Counted from the stretch's first letter, positions 6,904 through 13,586 are shown. The stretch: DNA of 20,384 bases from Bacteroidales bacterium (GCA_031259205.1 JAIRLS010000221.1:1-20384); one strand, 5' to 3'. The notes: generated from the letters alone by a model not told the origin. Made by a program: numbers and translations.

Positions 6904-6911
6904 CAAAGGTA
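6904..6911 (-). promoter_or_regulatory. -7 promoter element for larE and the response regulator
   Basis: The minus strand carries TACCTTTG, a full match to TAnnTTTG, placing transcription start near 6897 and giving a leader of about 117 bases. The -33 half is not clear. It lies back to back with the porP promoter on the other strand, in a 195-base divergent spacer. Confidence 0.5.
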
Positions 6912-6916
6912 GGACT

Positions 6917-6951
6917 TTTGAATCATAATTCATCATTTTTTTTTACTTTTG
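6917..6951 (+). promoter_or_regulatory. Promoter of the porP/sprF-family gene
   Basis: TTTG at 6917-6920, a 23-base spacer, and TACTTTTG at 6944-6951, a full match to the -7 consensus. It predicts a start near 6958, about 18 bases before the TTG start codon. The spacer is at the long end of the usual range. Confidence 0.6.
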
Positions 6952-6975
6952 TGAAATTCTTTCAATCATCACACA

Positions 6976-7971
6976 TTGGAAACGGGTTTTCGGCAGGTTC
7001 GGGTCAGTAGCAGTTTCATTGCGATAATGTTGGCATTATCCGGAGGATTCTCCCTTTCCGGACAGGACGCGCTTCATTCTCAGTTCATGTTTGACGCATT
7101 GTCCATTAATCCGGGGCATGCCGGTATCAACGATTACGGCAAGGCAACGGCAGGTTTTCGCGACCAGTGGCCGGGGGTGGATCATGCTCCGTTTTCCTGT
7201 TATGTGTCGTACGATCTGAAAATTCCCGAAATTAACAGCGGGGCAGGGATTCAACTGTTTCGGGATATGGCCGGAGGACGTTATTCCCGAACGTCTGCCG
7301 AGCTGTATTACAGTTATCAGTTCAAACCGACCCGCAACATCGTCTTGTCGCCCGGATTACAGGCCGCCATTGTGCAAAGCGCCGTCCACACATCCGGATT
7401 GACGCTGCCCGAAGACAATCCATACTCCGGATACCCCAATTCCGAAATACTTTCCGACCGTTCCGCCTTTTTCCCGGATTTTGCCTGCGGAGTGGCGGCC
7501 AATTTTTCCGACCGTTACAGCGCAGGCGTCGCTATCCACCATCTCAACAAACCGGTTGAAACCCTGTCGGAAATCAACGGGAAACGCACTCCGATGAGCC
7601 TGAGCGCACACTTTATCTCCTACTTCCCGGTTCGTTTCGGCAAATTCGATAAAAAAAAAATCATCCTTTCCCCCGGATTTTATTTCCGACAACAACAATA
7701 CCAAAATATTTTTTCTGCCGGAATGAATGTTGCGTATGATCCTGTTTTTGTGGGTGTTTGGTCGCGTTCCGCATCAAATTTCGTACCGCAATCCCTATTT
7801 TTTTTAATTGGAGTGGAACAAAATCTTTACAGAATCGTATATAGTTATGACAGTAAATTATTTTATGCGGATTTTGCCGGAACAGGCGCGCATGAGATTA
7901 CGCTGTCATGGAAAATAGTTCCCAAAAAGAAAATAAAAGCAATAAAATGTTCGAAATATTATTTTAAATAA
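6976..7971 (+). CDS. PorP/SprF-family type IX secretion outer-membrane protein
   Basis: A 331-residue protein of the PorP/SprF family, outer-membrane barrels that work with the type IX secretion apparatus, often as anchors for secreted surface proteins. The signal peptide spans about residues 1-29 (FRQVRVSSSFIAIMLALSGG, then FSLSGQ). The family opening is clear: HSQFMFDALSINPGHAGIN, then GFRDQWPGV. Repeated alternating hydrophobic/aromatic strands follow (AELYYSYQF, FPDFACGVAANF, SAGVAIHHLNKP, ILSPGFYFRQQQYQ, VYDPVFVG-like turns, ITLSWKIV). The start is TTG at 6976; the first ATG in frame (7027) would remove most of the signal peptide. gldJ follows after its own promoter. Whether this is the core PorP or a paralogue cannot be told from the window. 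Confidence 0.85.
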   Translation: METGFRQVRVSSSFIAIMLALSGGFSLSGQDALHSQFMFDALSINPGHAGINDYGKATAGFRDQWPGVDHAPFSCYVSYDLKIPEINSGAGIQLFRDMAGGRYSRTSAELYYSYQFKPTRNIVLSPGLQAAIVQSAVHTSGLTLPEDNPYSGYPNSEILSDRSAFFPDFACGVAANFSDRYSAGVAIHHLNKPVETLSEINGKRTPMSLSAHFISYFPVRFGKFDKKKIILSPGFYFRQQQYQNIFSAGMNVAYDPVFVGVWSRSASNFVPQSLFFLIGVEQNLYRIVYSYDSKLFYADFAGTGAHEITLSWKIVPKKKIKAIKCSKYYFK

Positions 7972-7989
7972 CTGATTTTTAAAAAAAAA

Positions 7990-8020
7990 TTTGAATATAA
8001 AAAAAAATGTTGTATCTTTG
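7990..8020 (+). promoter_or_regulatory. Promoter of gldJ
   Basis: TTTG at 7990-7993, a 19-base spacer, and TATCTTTG at 8013-8020. Transcription would begin near 8027, which excludes the TTG at 7991 as the gldJ start and leaves ATG 8033 or 8042. Confidence 0.7.
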
Positions 8021-8041
8021 AGCCTGAAAAATATGGTAACA

Positions 8042-9532
8042 ATGAATAAGTTTTCAATAATTTTATTATCGTTATTGACGATAGTTGGCGTGTCTTCGTG
8101 CGGTTTGTTCAAGGGGAAACAGAAATCCCCGACAACCGGTTGGAATTATAACGATCCCGATCAGGGAGGATACGAAGTGAAGAATGTCCCCGAACAGGAA
8201 ACAGGTCCGGGGCTGGTATTCATTGAAGGCGGCGCCTTCACGATGGGACGGGTAGCGCAAGACGTGATGTACGAATGGAACAATTTTCCTCGCCGTATCA
8301 CCGTCGAATCTTTTTACATGGATGAAACCGAAGTCGCTAATGTCGATTACAAGGAATACCTTTACTGGATCAGGCGCGTGTTTGTTTCATATCCGGAAGT
8401 ATATCGCAAAGCCTTGCCCGACACGCTGGTGTGGCGGAGTAAATTGGCCTACAACGAGCCTTTGGTGGAAATGTACCTGCGCCATCCCTCCTATAACAGC
8501 TATCCCGTGGTAGGAGTCAGTTGGCTGCAAGCCAATGACTATTGCCTGTGGAGAACGGACAGGGTGAATGAACGCATCCTGATCCGCGAGGGCATACTGG
8601 AAAACGACCCCAACCAAAGGGACGACAACAACTTCAATACGGACGCCTATCTTGCAGGGCAATACGAAGGCGTAGTACGGCAAAACCTGCCCAGTTTGGA
8701 TCCCAATCAGGAAGAACGTCGCGTAATGCTGGAAGACGGAATACTGCTTCCCAAATACCGCCTTGCTACCGAAGCCGAATGGGAATATGCGGCTCTTGCA
8801 CTGATCGGTAATTCCTTCGATGAAAGAGTGTATGAGCGGAAATATTACCCGTGGAACGGAGATATTTTCCGTAACTACGACAAAAAATTCAGGGGCGTAA
8901 TGATGGCCAACTTCAAACGCGGACGCGGCGACATGATGGGCGTTGCCGGAGCGTTAAACGATGCAGGCAGCAGCACATTGCCGGTCACCTCCTTCTGGCC
9001 TAACGACTACGGGCTGTATTGTATGGCAGGCAACGTAAACGAATGGGTATTGGACGTTTACCGCCCGATGTCTTTTGAAGATATGGAAGACTTCAACCCT
9101 TTCCGGGGAAACGAATTTAAAGTACTGAAAACGGAAGAAGACGGCTCTGTCGCCCAAAAAGATTCGCTGGGACGTATGGTGTATGTCCCCATCACAGCAG
9201 AAGCAGCCCTGAGCCAACGCCGTCAGTTCACCAAAGCCGACTATCGCAACTACGAAGACGGCGATCCTGCTTCTACCATGGATTATGACAATGAAGCCAA
9301 CAAAAACGCCGGCAGCGAAAAAATGTACGACCCCACCCAGTCCCTCGTCAACGACCATGTTCGCGTGTACAAGGGAGGTTCGTGGAATGACCTTCCCTAT
9401 TGGCTGTCGCCGGGGACAAGGCGTTTTCTTGCCGAAGACCAGTCAAGAAATGATATCGGGTTCCGTTGCGCAATGATCAGGGTGGGCGCTCAATCTTCGA
9501 GACACACCATCCCGACCGGCATCGGACGATAA
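8042..9532 (+). CDS. gldJ: GldJ-like lipoprotein of type IX secretion/gliding machinery
   Basis: A 496-residue lipoprotein. The signal MNKFSIILLSLLTIVGVSSC puts the lipidated Cys at 20. It then has TGWNYNDPDQGG and EQETGPGLVFIEGGAFTMG, followed by FYMDETEVANVDYKEYLYWI, PVVGVSWLQANDYCLWR, RLATEAEWEYAA, GLYCMAGNVNEWV, VYKGGSWND and DIGFRCAMI. This is the formylglycine-generating-enzyme fold used structurally in GldJ and GldK/PorK; the opening TGWxxND...QETGPGLV fits GldJ better than GldK. In Flavobacterium, GldJ is needed for gliding and for a stable secretion complex. The lipoprotein probably faces the periplasm at the outer membrane. The frame is open further upstream to a TTG at 7991, but the promoter at 7990-8020 and the signal peptide favour ATG 8042 (8033 is possible). 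No porLMN genes follow. Confidence 0.88.
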   Translation: MNKFSIILLSLLTIVGVSSCGLFKGKQKSPTTGWNYNDPDQGGYEVKNVPEQETGPGLVFIEGGAFTMGRVAQDVMYEWNNFPRRITVESFYMDETEVANVDYKEYLYWIRRVFVSYPEVYRKALPDTLVWRSKLAYNEPLVEMYLRHPSYNSYPVVGVSWLQANDYCLWRTDRVNERILIREGILENDPNQRDDNNFNTDAYLAGQYEGVVRQNLPSLDPNQEERRVMLEDGILLPKYRLATEAEWEYAALALIGNSFDERVYERKYYPWNGDIFRNYDKKFRGVMMANFKRGRGDMMGVAGALNDAGSSTLPVTSFWPNDYGLYCMAGNVNEWVLDVYRPMSFEDMEDFNPFRGNEFKVLKTEEDGSVAQKDSLGRMVYVPITAEAALSQRRQFTKADYRNYEDGDPASTMDYDNEANKNAGSEKMYDPTQSLVNDHVRVYKGGSWNDLPYWLSPGTRRFLAEDQSRNDIGFRCAMIRVGAQSSRHTIPTGIGR

Positions 9533-9542
9533 ACAGGATTTG

Positions 9543-9570
9543 AAAAAGGGGCGCGAAAAGCCCCTTTTTT
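9543..9570 (+). terminator. Intrinsic terminator after gldJ
   Basis: AAAAAGGGGC (9543-9552) pairs with GCCCCTTTTT (9560-9569), a perfect 10-bp stem with a 7-base loop and a T-run as its 3' arm. It begins 10 bases after the gldJ stop and separates gldJ from murF, although murF starts only 27 bases later. Confidence 0.88.
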
Positions 9571-9596
9571 CATGACTGTCACTATTACTGTTACAG

Positions 9597-10874
9597 ATGG
9601 ATGCATTGTACCAACGGTTTGTTCGCTATCCGAAAATTGTTACCGATTCGAGGCAAAACGCGGAAGGCGGAATATTTTTCGCACTGAAAGGCGATCGTTT
9701 CGACGGCAACCGATTTGCAGAAAAAGCATTGGAAAACGGCGCCATATACGCCGTGGTGGATGACCCCGGCGCCGTGAAAGACGAACGGTACATTCCGGTA
9801 GAAAATGTCCTCGCCGCCTTGCAGGAACTGGCGCAAAAACACCGGCAACAGTTCGATATCCCCGTTATCGCCGTTACCGGCACTAACGGTAAAACAACCA
9901 CTAAAGAATTGTTGAAAAACGTGCTGTCTGTCCGCTTCGAAACGCTGGCCACGACAGGAAACCTGAACAACCACATCGGAGTGCCGCTTACCTTGCTGCA
10001 AATACGTCCGCAAACACAGATCGCCGTCATTGAAATGGGCGCCAGCCGTCGCAACGAAATCAAAACCCTCTGCCGCATCGCACAGCCCACGCACGGGTTG
10101 ATCACCAACATAGGCAAGGCGCATCTGGAAGGGTTTGGAGGCGTGGAAGGAGTTAAACTTGCCAAAAAAGAACTGTACGACTATCTGGAAGAACACGGAG
10201 GCGTTGTTTTTTACAGGGAGAGCAATCCGCTGTTGGCAAATATCCTTGCCGGCATGCAAATTCGTAAAATTGCCTACGAAAGCGTTTGCCGGGGAACGGT
10301 TTTATCCGCAGACCCCTGCCTTAGGATGCTGTTAACGGTGGAAGGAGAAAATTTCGACATGCAAACTCAGCTTGCCGGTTCCTACAACGATGAAAATGTG
10401 CTGGCAACTGTCTGTGCAGGACGCTTTTTCAACATTCCGTCCCGGCAGATTATTTCGTCCGTTGCCGCGTACAACCCGCAAAACAACCGTTCCCAGGTAT
10501 TACATACCGCCCGCAACAGGTTATTTCTGGACGACTATAATGCCAATCCCAGCAGCATGAACGCATCGCTCCGTTATTTTTTCGAACAGCCCGCCGCCGG
10601 AAAGATGGTCATCGTCGGGGATATGTTTGAACTGGGCGAGAGTTCGCTTGCGGAACACCGCGCTGTTGCAGACTTGCTGCTGTCGCATCCCGAAGTTGAA
10701 AGCATCGTAGTAGGCGAAACCTTCTCAAAAGCAGTGCAACATACGGATATTGCCTCGTTTGAAAATACGGCCGCACTGCTGCAATGGTTGAAAGAAAATC
10801 CCCCGCAGGGGAAAACCATCCTGATAAAAGCTTCCAGAGGTATGAAACTGGAACAGTTACAGGAACAGTTGTAA
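9597..10874 (+). CDS. murF: UDP-N-acetylmuramoyl-tripeptide--D-alanyl-D-alanine ligase
   Basis: A cytosolic Mur ligase that joins D-Ala-D-Ala to the UDP-MurNAc-tripeptide with ATP, the last cytoplasmic step of the peptidoglycan pentapeptide. At 425 residues it is near the usual family length. The N-terminal substrate domain has VTDSR and FFALKGDRFDGNRFAEKAL. The ATP P-loop is VTGTNGKTTTKELL (93-106). It continues with TTGNLNNHIGVPLTLL, VIEMGASRRNEI, LITNIGKAHLEGFGG, AGSYNDENVLAT, the C-terminal-domain signature LFLDDYNANPSSMNASL, and VIVGDMFELGE. It lies between the gldJ terminator and a convergent gntR gene only 12 bases away. No consensus promoter is visible in the 26-base gap after the terminator, so it may depend on read-through. 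Confidence 0.95.
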   Translation: MDALYQRFVRYPKIVTDSRQNAEGGIFFALKGDRFDGNRFAEKALENGAIYAVVDDPGAVKDERYIPVENVLAALQELAQKHRQQFDIPVIAVTGTNGKTTTKELLKNVLSVRFETLATTGNLNNHIGVPLTLLQIRPQTQIAVIEMGASRRNEIKTLCRIAQPTHGLITNIGKAHLEGFGGVEGVKLAKKELYDYLEEHGGVVFYRESNPLLANILAGMQIRKIAYESVCRGTVLSADPCLRMLLTVEGENFDMQTQLAGSYNDENVLATVCAGRFFNIPSRQIISSVAAYNPQNNRSQVLHTARNRLFLDDYNANPSSMNASLRYFFEQPAAGKMVIVGDMFELGESSLAEHRAVADLLLSHPEVESIVVGETFSKAVQHTDIASFENTAALLQWLKENPPQGKTILIKASRGMKLEQLQEQL

Positions 10875-10886
10875 AGGCGACGGCGG

Positions 10887-11588
10887 TTAAAAAGAACCGT
10901 AAAGCGCAAATTCATCCGTATTGCAGTAAAGTAACGAATAGACGAAAATCTCCGGTATATTGAAAATAAATTTGCGTTCGAGATAAAGCACGGCGTGCCC
11001 TTCCGCAATTTCGAAATAATCGCTCAACTGCCGGTTGGCAGGTACGGAACGGATATACTGTTCGCCCCCTTTGATTTCCATGTGATACCTTTTTCGTAAT
11101 ACTTCGAACAACGAACGATTTTCCATGTTACGCGATGAAAAGCGCGGGAAATGGATCTCCGGAAGATAGGTTTGTTCATAAAATACTGCCCTTTCCGTTA
11201 CCCTTCTTAACCGCTCCATCCGAATACAACGCGATAGCAATTCCTCCCTGCTCAATTCGAAAGGAAAAGGCTGCGGCCATTCGCCAATATGCGGTTTGTG
11301 GATAATTTCCGTCTGTACGTTACGGCTGCCCAGCGCGGAAGTAATACCGGTAATGGACAGAATACCCACCGCATTTGTCCGGCGGTGCACAATACTGCCC
11401 TTGCCCTTGTGTTTGTATATCAATCCGTCATTGACCAATTCGGCAAGCGCATGGCGGATAGTAGGACGGGTAACGCCGTATTGTGCGCACAATTCATTTT
11501 CAGACGGCAGCAGATCACCTTCCGTAAAACTTTCGTCCAATATCTGCCGGCGCAATTGGTCGTAAATCCGCCTGTAATGATTTACCAT
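10887..11588 (-). CDS. GntR/HutC-family transcriptional regulator with UTRA domain
   Basis: A 233-residue cytosolic DNA-binding regulator. The winged helix-turn-helix occupies residues 1-70: YRRIYDQLRRQILDESFTEG, LLPSENELCAQYGVTRPTIR, HALAELVNDGLIYKHKGKGS. The effector-binding UTRA-type domain spans about 80-230, with RMERLRRVTERAVFYEQTYL, SRNMENRSLFEVLRKRYHME, YFEIAEGHAVLYLERKF and PEIFVYSLLYCNTDEFAL. This places it in the HutC subgroup, where a small molecule (often a sugar phosphate or an amino-acid-pathway intermediate) releases the protein from DNA. Its start is 20 bases after the stop of the carboxynorspermidine dehydrogenase gene, so one transcript is likely. Ligand and targets cannot be read from the sequence. 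Confidence 0.92.
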   Translation of the reverse strand: MVNHYRRIYDQLRRQILDESFTEGDLLPSENELCAQYGVTRPTIRHALAELVNDGLIYKHKGKGSIVHRRTNAVGILSITGITSALGSRNVQTEIIHKPHIGEWPQPFPFELSREELLSRCIRMERLRRVTERAVFYEQTYLPEIHFPRFSSRNMENRSLFEVLRKRYHMEIKGGEQYIRSVPANRQLSDYFEIAEGHAVLYLERKFIFNIPEIFVYSLLYCNTDEFALYGSF

Positions 11589-11608
11589 CGAGACAGTCTG
11601 CGGCTTGG

Positions 11609-12802
11609 TTATAATTCCGTATCAACATCGTGTAACTCTTTCCACGGCAAACCGTGTAGAGGAAGTTGTTCCATAAAAGGATCGGGATCAAACTGTTCGA
11701 CGTTGAACACGCCGGGCTGTTTCCAAATCCCTTTCATGAACATCATAGCGCCGATCATGGCAGGGACTCCCGTGGTATAGCTGACCGCCTGCGTGCCGGT
11801 TTCCTTGTATGCCGCTTCGTGACTACAGTTGTTATATACGTAATAACTGTGTTCCTTGCCGTCCCTGACGCCTCTGATCCGGCAACCGATGGAAGTCCAT
11901 CCGGTATAGTTCGCCCCGAGATCAGCCGGATTCGGTAATACCGCTTTCAGGAACTGTATCGGCACAATTTCCGTCCCCTGATAGAGGACAGGATCAATTC
12001 TCGCCATTCCGATATTTTGGATGACGCGCAAATGGGTGAGGTACTCCTCTCCGAAAGTCATCCAGAAACGGGCGCGTTGCAGGGCCGGAAAATGTTTTAC
12101 CAGCGATTCGAGTTCTTCATGATAAATCAGATATGATTCTTTCGCCCCGATGTCGGGATAGTTCAGCGGTTGATGAATTTCGTGCGGCGCCGTAGTTACC
12201 CATTGACCGTTTTCCCAATATTTGCCTTTTTGGGTTACTTCCCGGATATTGATTTCGGGATTGAAATTGGTGGCAAAAGGATGTCCGTGCTCGCCTGCAT
12301 TGCAGTCGACGATGTCCAGATAACGGATTTCGTCGAAATGATGCTTGGCGGCATAAGCGGTGAAAACGCCGGTTACGCCCGGATCGAAGCCGCAACCGAG
12401 AATTGCCGTTAATCCTGCCTCTTTGAATCTGTCGTGATATGCCCATTGCCATTTGTACTCGAATTTCGCTTCCTCTTCAGGCTCGTAATTGGCCGTATCC
12501 AGATAGCTGACGCCGGTTTCGAGGCAGGCGTCCATGATAGAGAGATCTTGATACGGAAGTGCGACGTTCACTGCCAGATCGGGCTTAAAACTCCGCATCA
12601 ACTCCGTTAATTCCCGCACCTGATCGGCGTCCACCCGTGCCGTCTTGATCCTGTTCCCTCCAATAGACCGAGCGATAGCGTCGCACTTTGATTTTGTACG
12701 GCTGGCCAGCATGACGTCGCCGAACACTTCAGAAACGGAAGCTATCTTGTGAGCGACCACAGTGCCTACTCCGCCCGCTCCGATGATTAAAACTTTACCC
12801 AT
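11609..12802 (-). CDS. Carboxynorspermidine dehydrogenase / saccharopine dehydrogenase-family protein
   Basis: A 397-residue NAD(P)H-dependent enzyme. Members of this subgroup condense diaminopropane or putrescine with aspartate semialdehyde to carboxy(nor)spermidine, the alternative bacterial polyamine route. The Rossmann motif opens the protein: MGKVLIIGAGGVGTVVAHKI (GxGGVG at 8-13). Then come LASRTKSKCDAIA, YLDTANYEPEEEAKFEYKWQ, ILGCGFDPGVTGVF, DIVDCNAGEHGHPFATNFNP, WMTFGEEYLTHLRVIQNIGM, GCRIRGVRDGKEHSYYVYNN and AVSYTTGVPAMIGAMM. The frame runs upstream to 12949, but those 49 residues are basic, low-quality sequence that overlaps the promoter, so ATG 12802 is chosen. The decarboxylase partner (nspC) is not in the window. 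A general saccharopine dehydrogenase-like role is less likely given the YEPEEEAKFEYKWQWAY and GEHGHPF motifs. Confidence 0.87.
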   Translation of the reverse strand: MGKVLIIGAGGVGTVVAHKIASVSEVFGDVMLASRTKSKCDAIARSIGGNRIKTARVDADQVRELTELMRSFKPDLAVNVALPYQDLSIMDACLETGVSYLDTANYEPEEEAKFEYKWQWAYHDRFKEAGLTAILGCGFDPGVTGVFTAYAAKHHFDEIRYLDIVDCNAGEHGHPFATNFNPEINIREVTQKGKYWENGQWVTTAPHEIHQPLNYPDIGAKESYLIYHEELESLVKHFPALQRARFWMTFGEEYLTHLRVIQNIGMARIDPVLYQGTEIVPIQFLKAVLPNPADLGANYTGWTSIGCRIRGVRDGKEHSYYVYNNCSHEAAYKETGTQAVSYTTGVPAMIGAMMFMKGIWKQPGVFNVEQFDPDPFMEQLPLHGLPWKELHDVDTEL

Positions 12803-12826
12803 TTGATGTTCATTTTGTCGATGTCG

Positions 12827-12858
12827 CAAATGTAAATGTTTCCAAAAAGAAATGCAAG
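12827..12858 (-). promoter_or_regulatory. Promoter of the carboxynorspermidine dehydrogenase/gntR unit
   Basis: The minus strand has CTTG (12858-12855; one base off TTTG), a 20-base spacer, and TACATTTG (12834-12827), a full -7 match. Transcription would start near 12820, leaving about 18 bases before the ATG at 12802. This rules out the longer reading frame starting at 12949. Confidence 0.65.
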
Positions 12859-12914
12859 TAAAGCCGTTAATTTTTCGCAATTTTATGTTTCTTGGCGTGT
12901 AGGACGTCCGGGAG

Positions 12915-12982
12915 TTCGCCTGCGGGGAATCGGGAGGGGGGATGCGCATTTTCTATTGATATTATTCCCCTACGGGGAATCG
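12915..12982 (+). repeat. Pair of 18-bp direct repeats, one palindromic
   Basis: TTCGCCTGCGGGGAATCG (12915-12932) and TTCCCCTACGGGGAATCG (12965-12982) differ at two positions and start 50 bp apart. The second forms a perfect hairpin, ATTCCCC-TAC-GGGGAAT (12964-12980); the first has one stem mismatch. They look like relics of the same short hairpin family seen further right. Confidence 0.55.
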
Positions 12983-13060
12983 AAGCCAATAGCCATGTAT
13001 TTTTACTGCATAAGTAATGCCCGTGCATAGTATAATAATAAGGTATACTATACTCGGTAA

Positions 13061-13094
13061 CCACAGGTTAAAACCTACGGTTAATAAGGCGTCC
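13061..13094 (+). repeat. Degenerate copy of the two-hairpin repeat unit
   Basis: CCACAGGTTA followed by AAACCTACGG forms a hairpin with two mismatches, then TTAATAAGG and CGTCC. The order and spacing match the right-hand unit of the 223-bp palindrome (CCGCAGGTC-GTT-GACCTGCGG, TTATGAAAGTTA, CGTCC), so this is probably a decayed third copy in the same orientation. Confidence 0.5.
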
Positions 13095-13138
13095 TCTCTG
13101 CGGGATTTTGTTTCCCGCTTTCTTCCCATCCCTTTTAA

Positions 13139-13361
13139 AAGTCCTGAAAGGACTTGATTTTCATAACCGCCGGTCGCTGACCGGCGGAAAGGAGGCCTCC
13201 CGCAGCAGTGCGGCTGGCTGAACCGTAAACTCGACGCAGTCAAAAGCAGGACAAGTACTGCCTTTGACTGCGTCGATTTTCAATTCAGGCAGCAGAAGCT
13301 ATGGAGAGGCTTCCGCAGGTCGTTGACCTGCGGTTATGAAAGTTACGTCCTTTCAGGACGT
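13139..13361. repeat. 223-bp imperfect palindromic element built of paired hairpins
   Basis: The left end (13139-13187) is a 49-bp unit: hairpin AAGTCC-TGAAA-GGACTT, an 11-base linker, and hairpin CCGCCGGTC-GCT-GACCGGCGG. The right end (13313-13361) is the inverted 49-bp unit, with stems CCGCAGGTC-GTT-GACCTGCGG and ACGTCC-TTTCA-GGACGT. After reversing one copy, 40 of 49 bases agree, and two changes in one arm of a stem are matched by changes in the other arm. The centre (13231-13276) is a hairpin with a perfect 14-bp outer stem, TCGACGCAGTCAAA, and an inner GCAG/CTGC. The intervening arms also match loosely (GCTG, CCTGAA), so the whole is one nested palindrome. It resembles REP/BIME or MITE-like elements; no transposase is present. 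Confidence 0.75.
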
Positions 13362-13390
13362 TCCGCATTCTCCAAAGCGGATGGTTTTTC

Positions 13391-13409
13391 AGACGCACGC
13401 CGTGCGTCT
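13391..13409. repeat. Perfect short palindrome
   Basis: AGACGCAC-GCC-GTGCGTCT, an 8-bp stem with a 3-base loop. There is no T-tract on either side strong enough for a terminator. It borders the octamer array directly to its right. Confidence 0.6.
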
Positions 13410-13414
13410 CTACA

Positions 13415-13446
13415 TTCGTGCCTTCGTGCCTTCGCGCCTTCGTGCT
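13415..13446 (+). repeat. Four tandem copies of an octamer (TTCGTGCC)
   Basis: TTCGTGCC, TTCGTGCC, TTCGCGCC, TTCGTGCT in unbroken tandem. The array is enclosed by the inverted heptamers TCTCTAC (13407-13413) and GTAGAGA (13450-13456), so it would sit in the loop of a larger hairpin. Confidence 0.65.
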
Positions 13447-13526
13447 TTAGTAGAGATCAGAAGAATTGTTTTTCATAGCGCCTCAATAAAAGAATGAACC
13501 GTCAGTAGTGATTTTTTTTAAGAAAA

Positions 13527-13558
13527 TTTGCATATCAAATAAATAATTCCTACTTTTG
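13527..13558 (+). promoter_or_regulatory. Promoter of the efflux operon
   Basis: TTTG at 13527-13530, a 20-base spacer, and TACTTTTG at 13551-13558, a full -7 match. Transcription would start near 13565, inside the inverted repeat that follows, and about 22 bases before the tetR start. No other promoter is visible in the seven-gene run, where gaps are at most 13 bases. Confidence 0.75.
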
Positions 13559-13585
13559 ACCAATTGATTAAATTGTTTGGTCAAA
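13555..13585. promoter_or_regulatory. Probable TetR operator (inverted repeat at the efflux promoter)
   Basis: TTTGACCAA (13555-13563), a 13-base spacer, and TTGGTCAAA (13577-13585) form a perfect 9-bp inverted repeat. It overlaps the end of the -7 element, covers the predicted transcription start and ends one base before the ATG. Bound repressor would block RNA polymerase, so the adjacent TetR protein is the obvious candidate to bind here. Confidence 0.7.
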
Positions 13586-13586
13586 T

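Larger units (their letters stand above)
12803..13586. other. Repeat-rich spacer with no protein gene
   Basis: These 784 bases hold promoters at both ends (12827-12858 minus, 13527-13558 plus) and, between them, a dense set of inverted and direct repeats: a direct pair at 12915-12982, a degenerate hairpin unit at 13061-13094, a 223-bp palindrome at 13139-13361, a palindrome at 13391-13409 and an octamer array at 13415-13446. Open frames here (for example minus 12962-13243) simply run through the repeats and show no family or domain. Confidence 0.8.

Noticed and set aside
8042..9532. Active formylglycine-generating enzyme
   Set aside because: The fold is present, but the protein is a lipoprotein with GldJ-specific N-terminal motifs and I do not see the paired active-site cysteines.
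12803..12949. 49-residue N-terminal extension of the carboxynorspermidine dehydrogenase
   Set aside because: The -7 promoter element at 12827-12834 lies inside it, and the Rossmann motif normally opens the protein directly at MGKVLIIGAGG.
12962..13243. Open frame of 93 codons on the minus strand in the repeat spacer
   Set aside because: It runs straight through the hairpin repeats, has no recognisable domain or start signal, and would exist merely because the palindromes lack stops.
13061..13446. Possible CRISPR array in the repeat-rich spacer
   Set aside because: Repeats are inverted and unevenly spaced, copies are few and of several kinds, and no cas genes are present.
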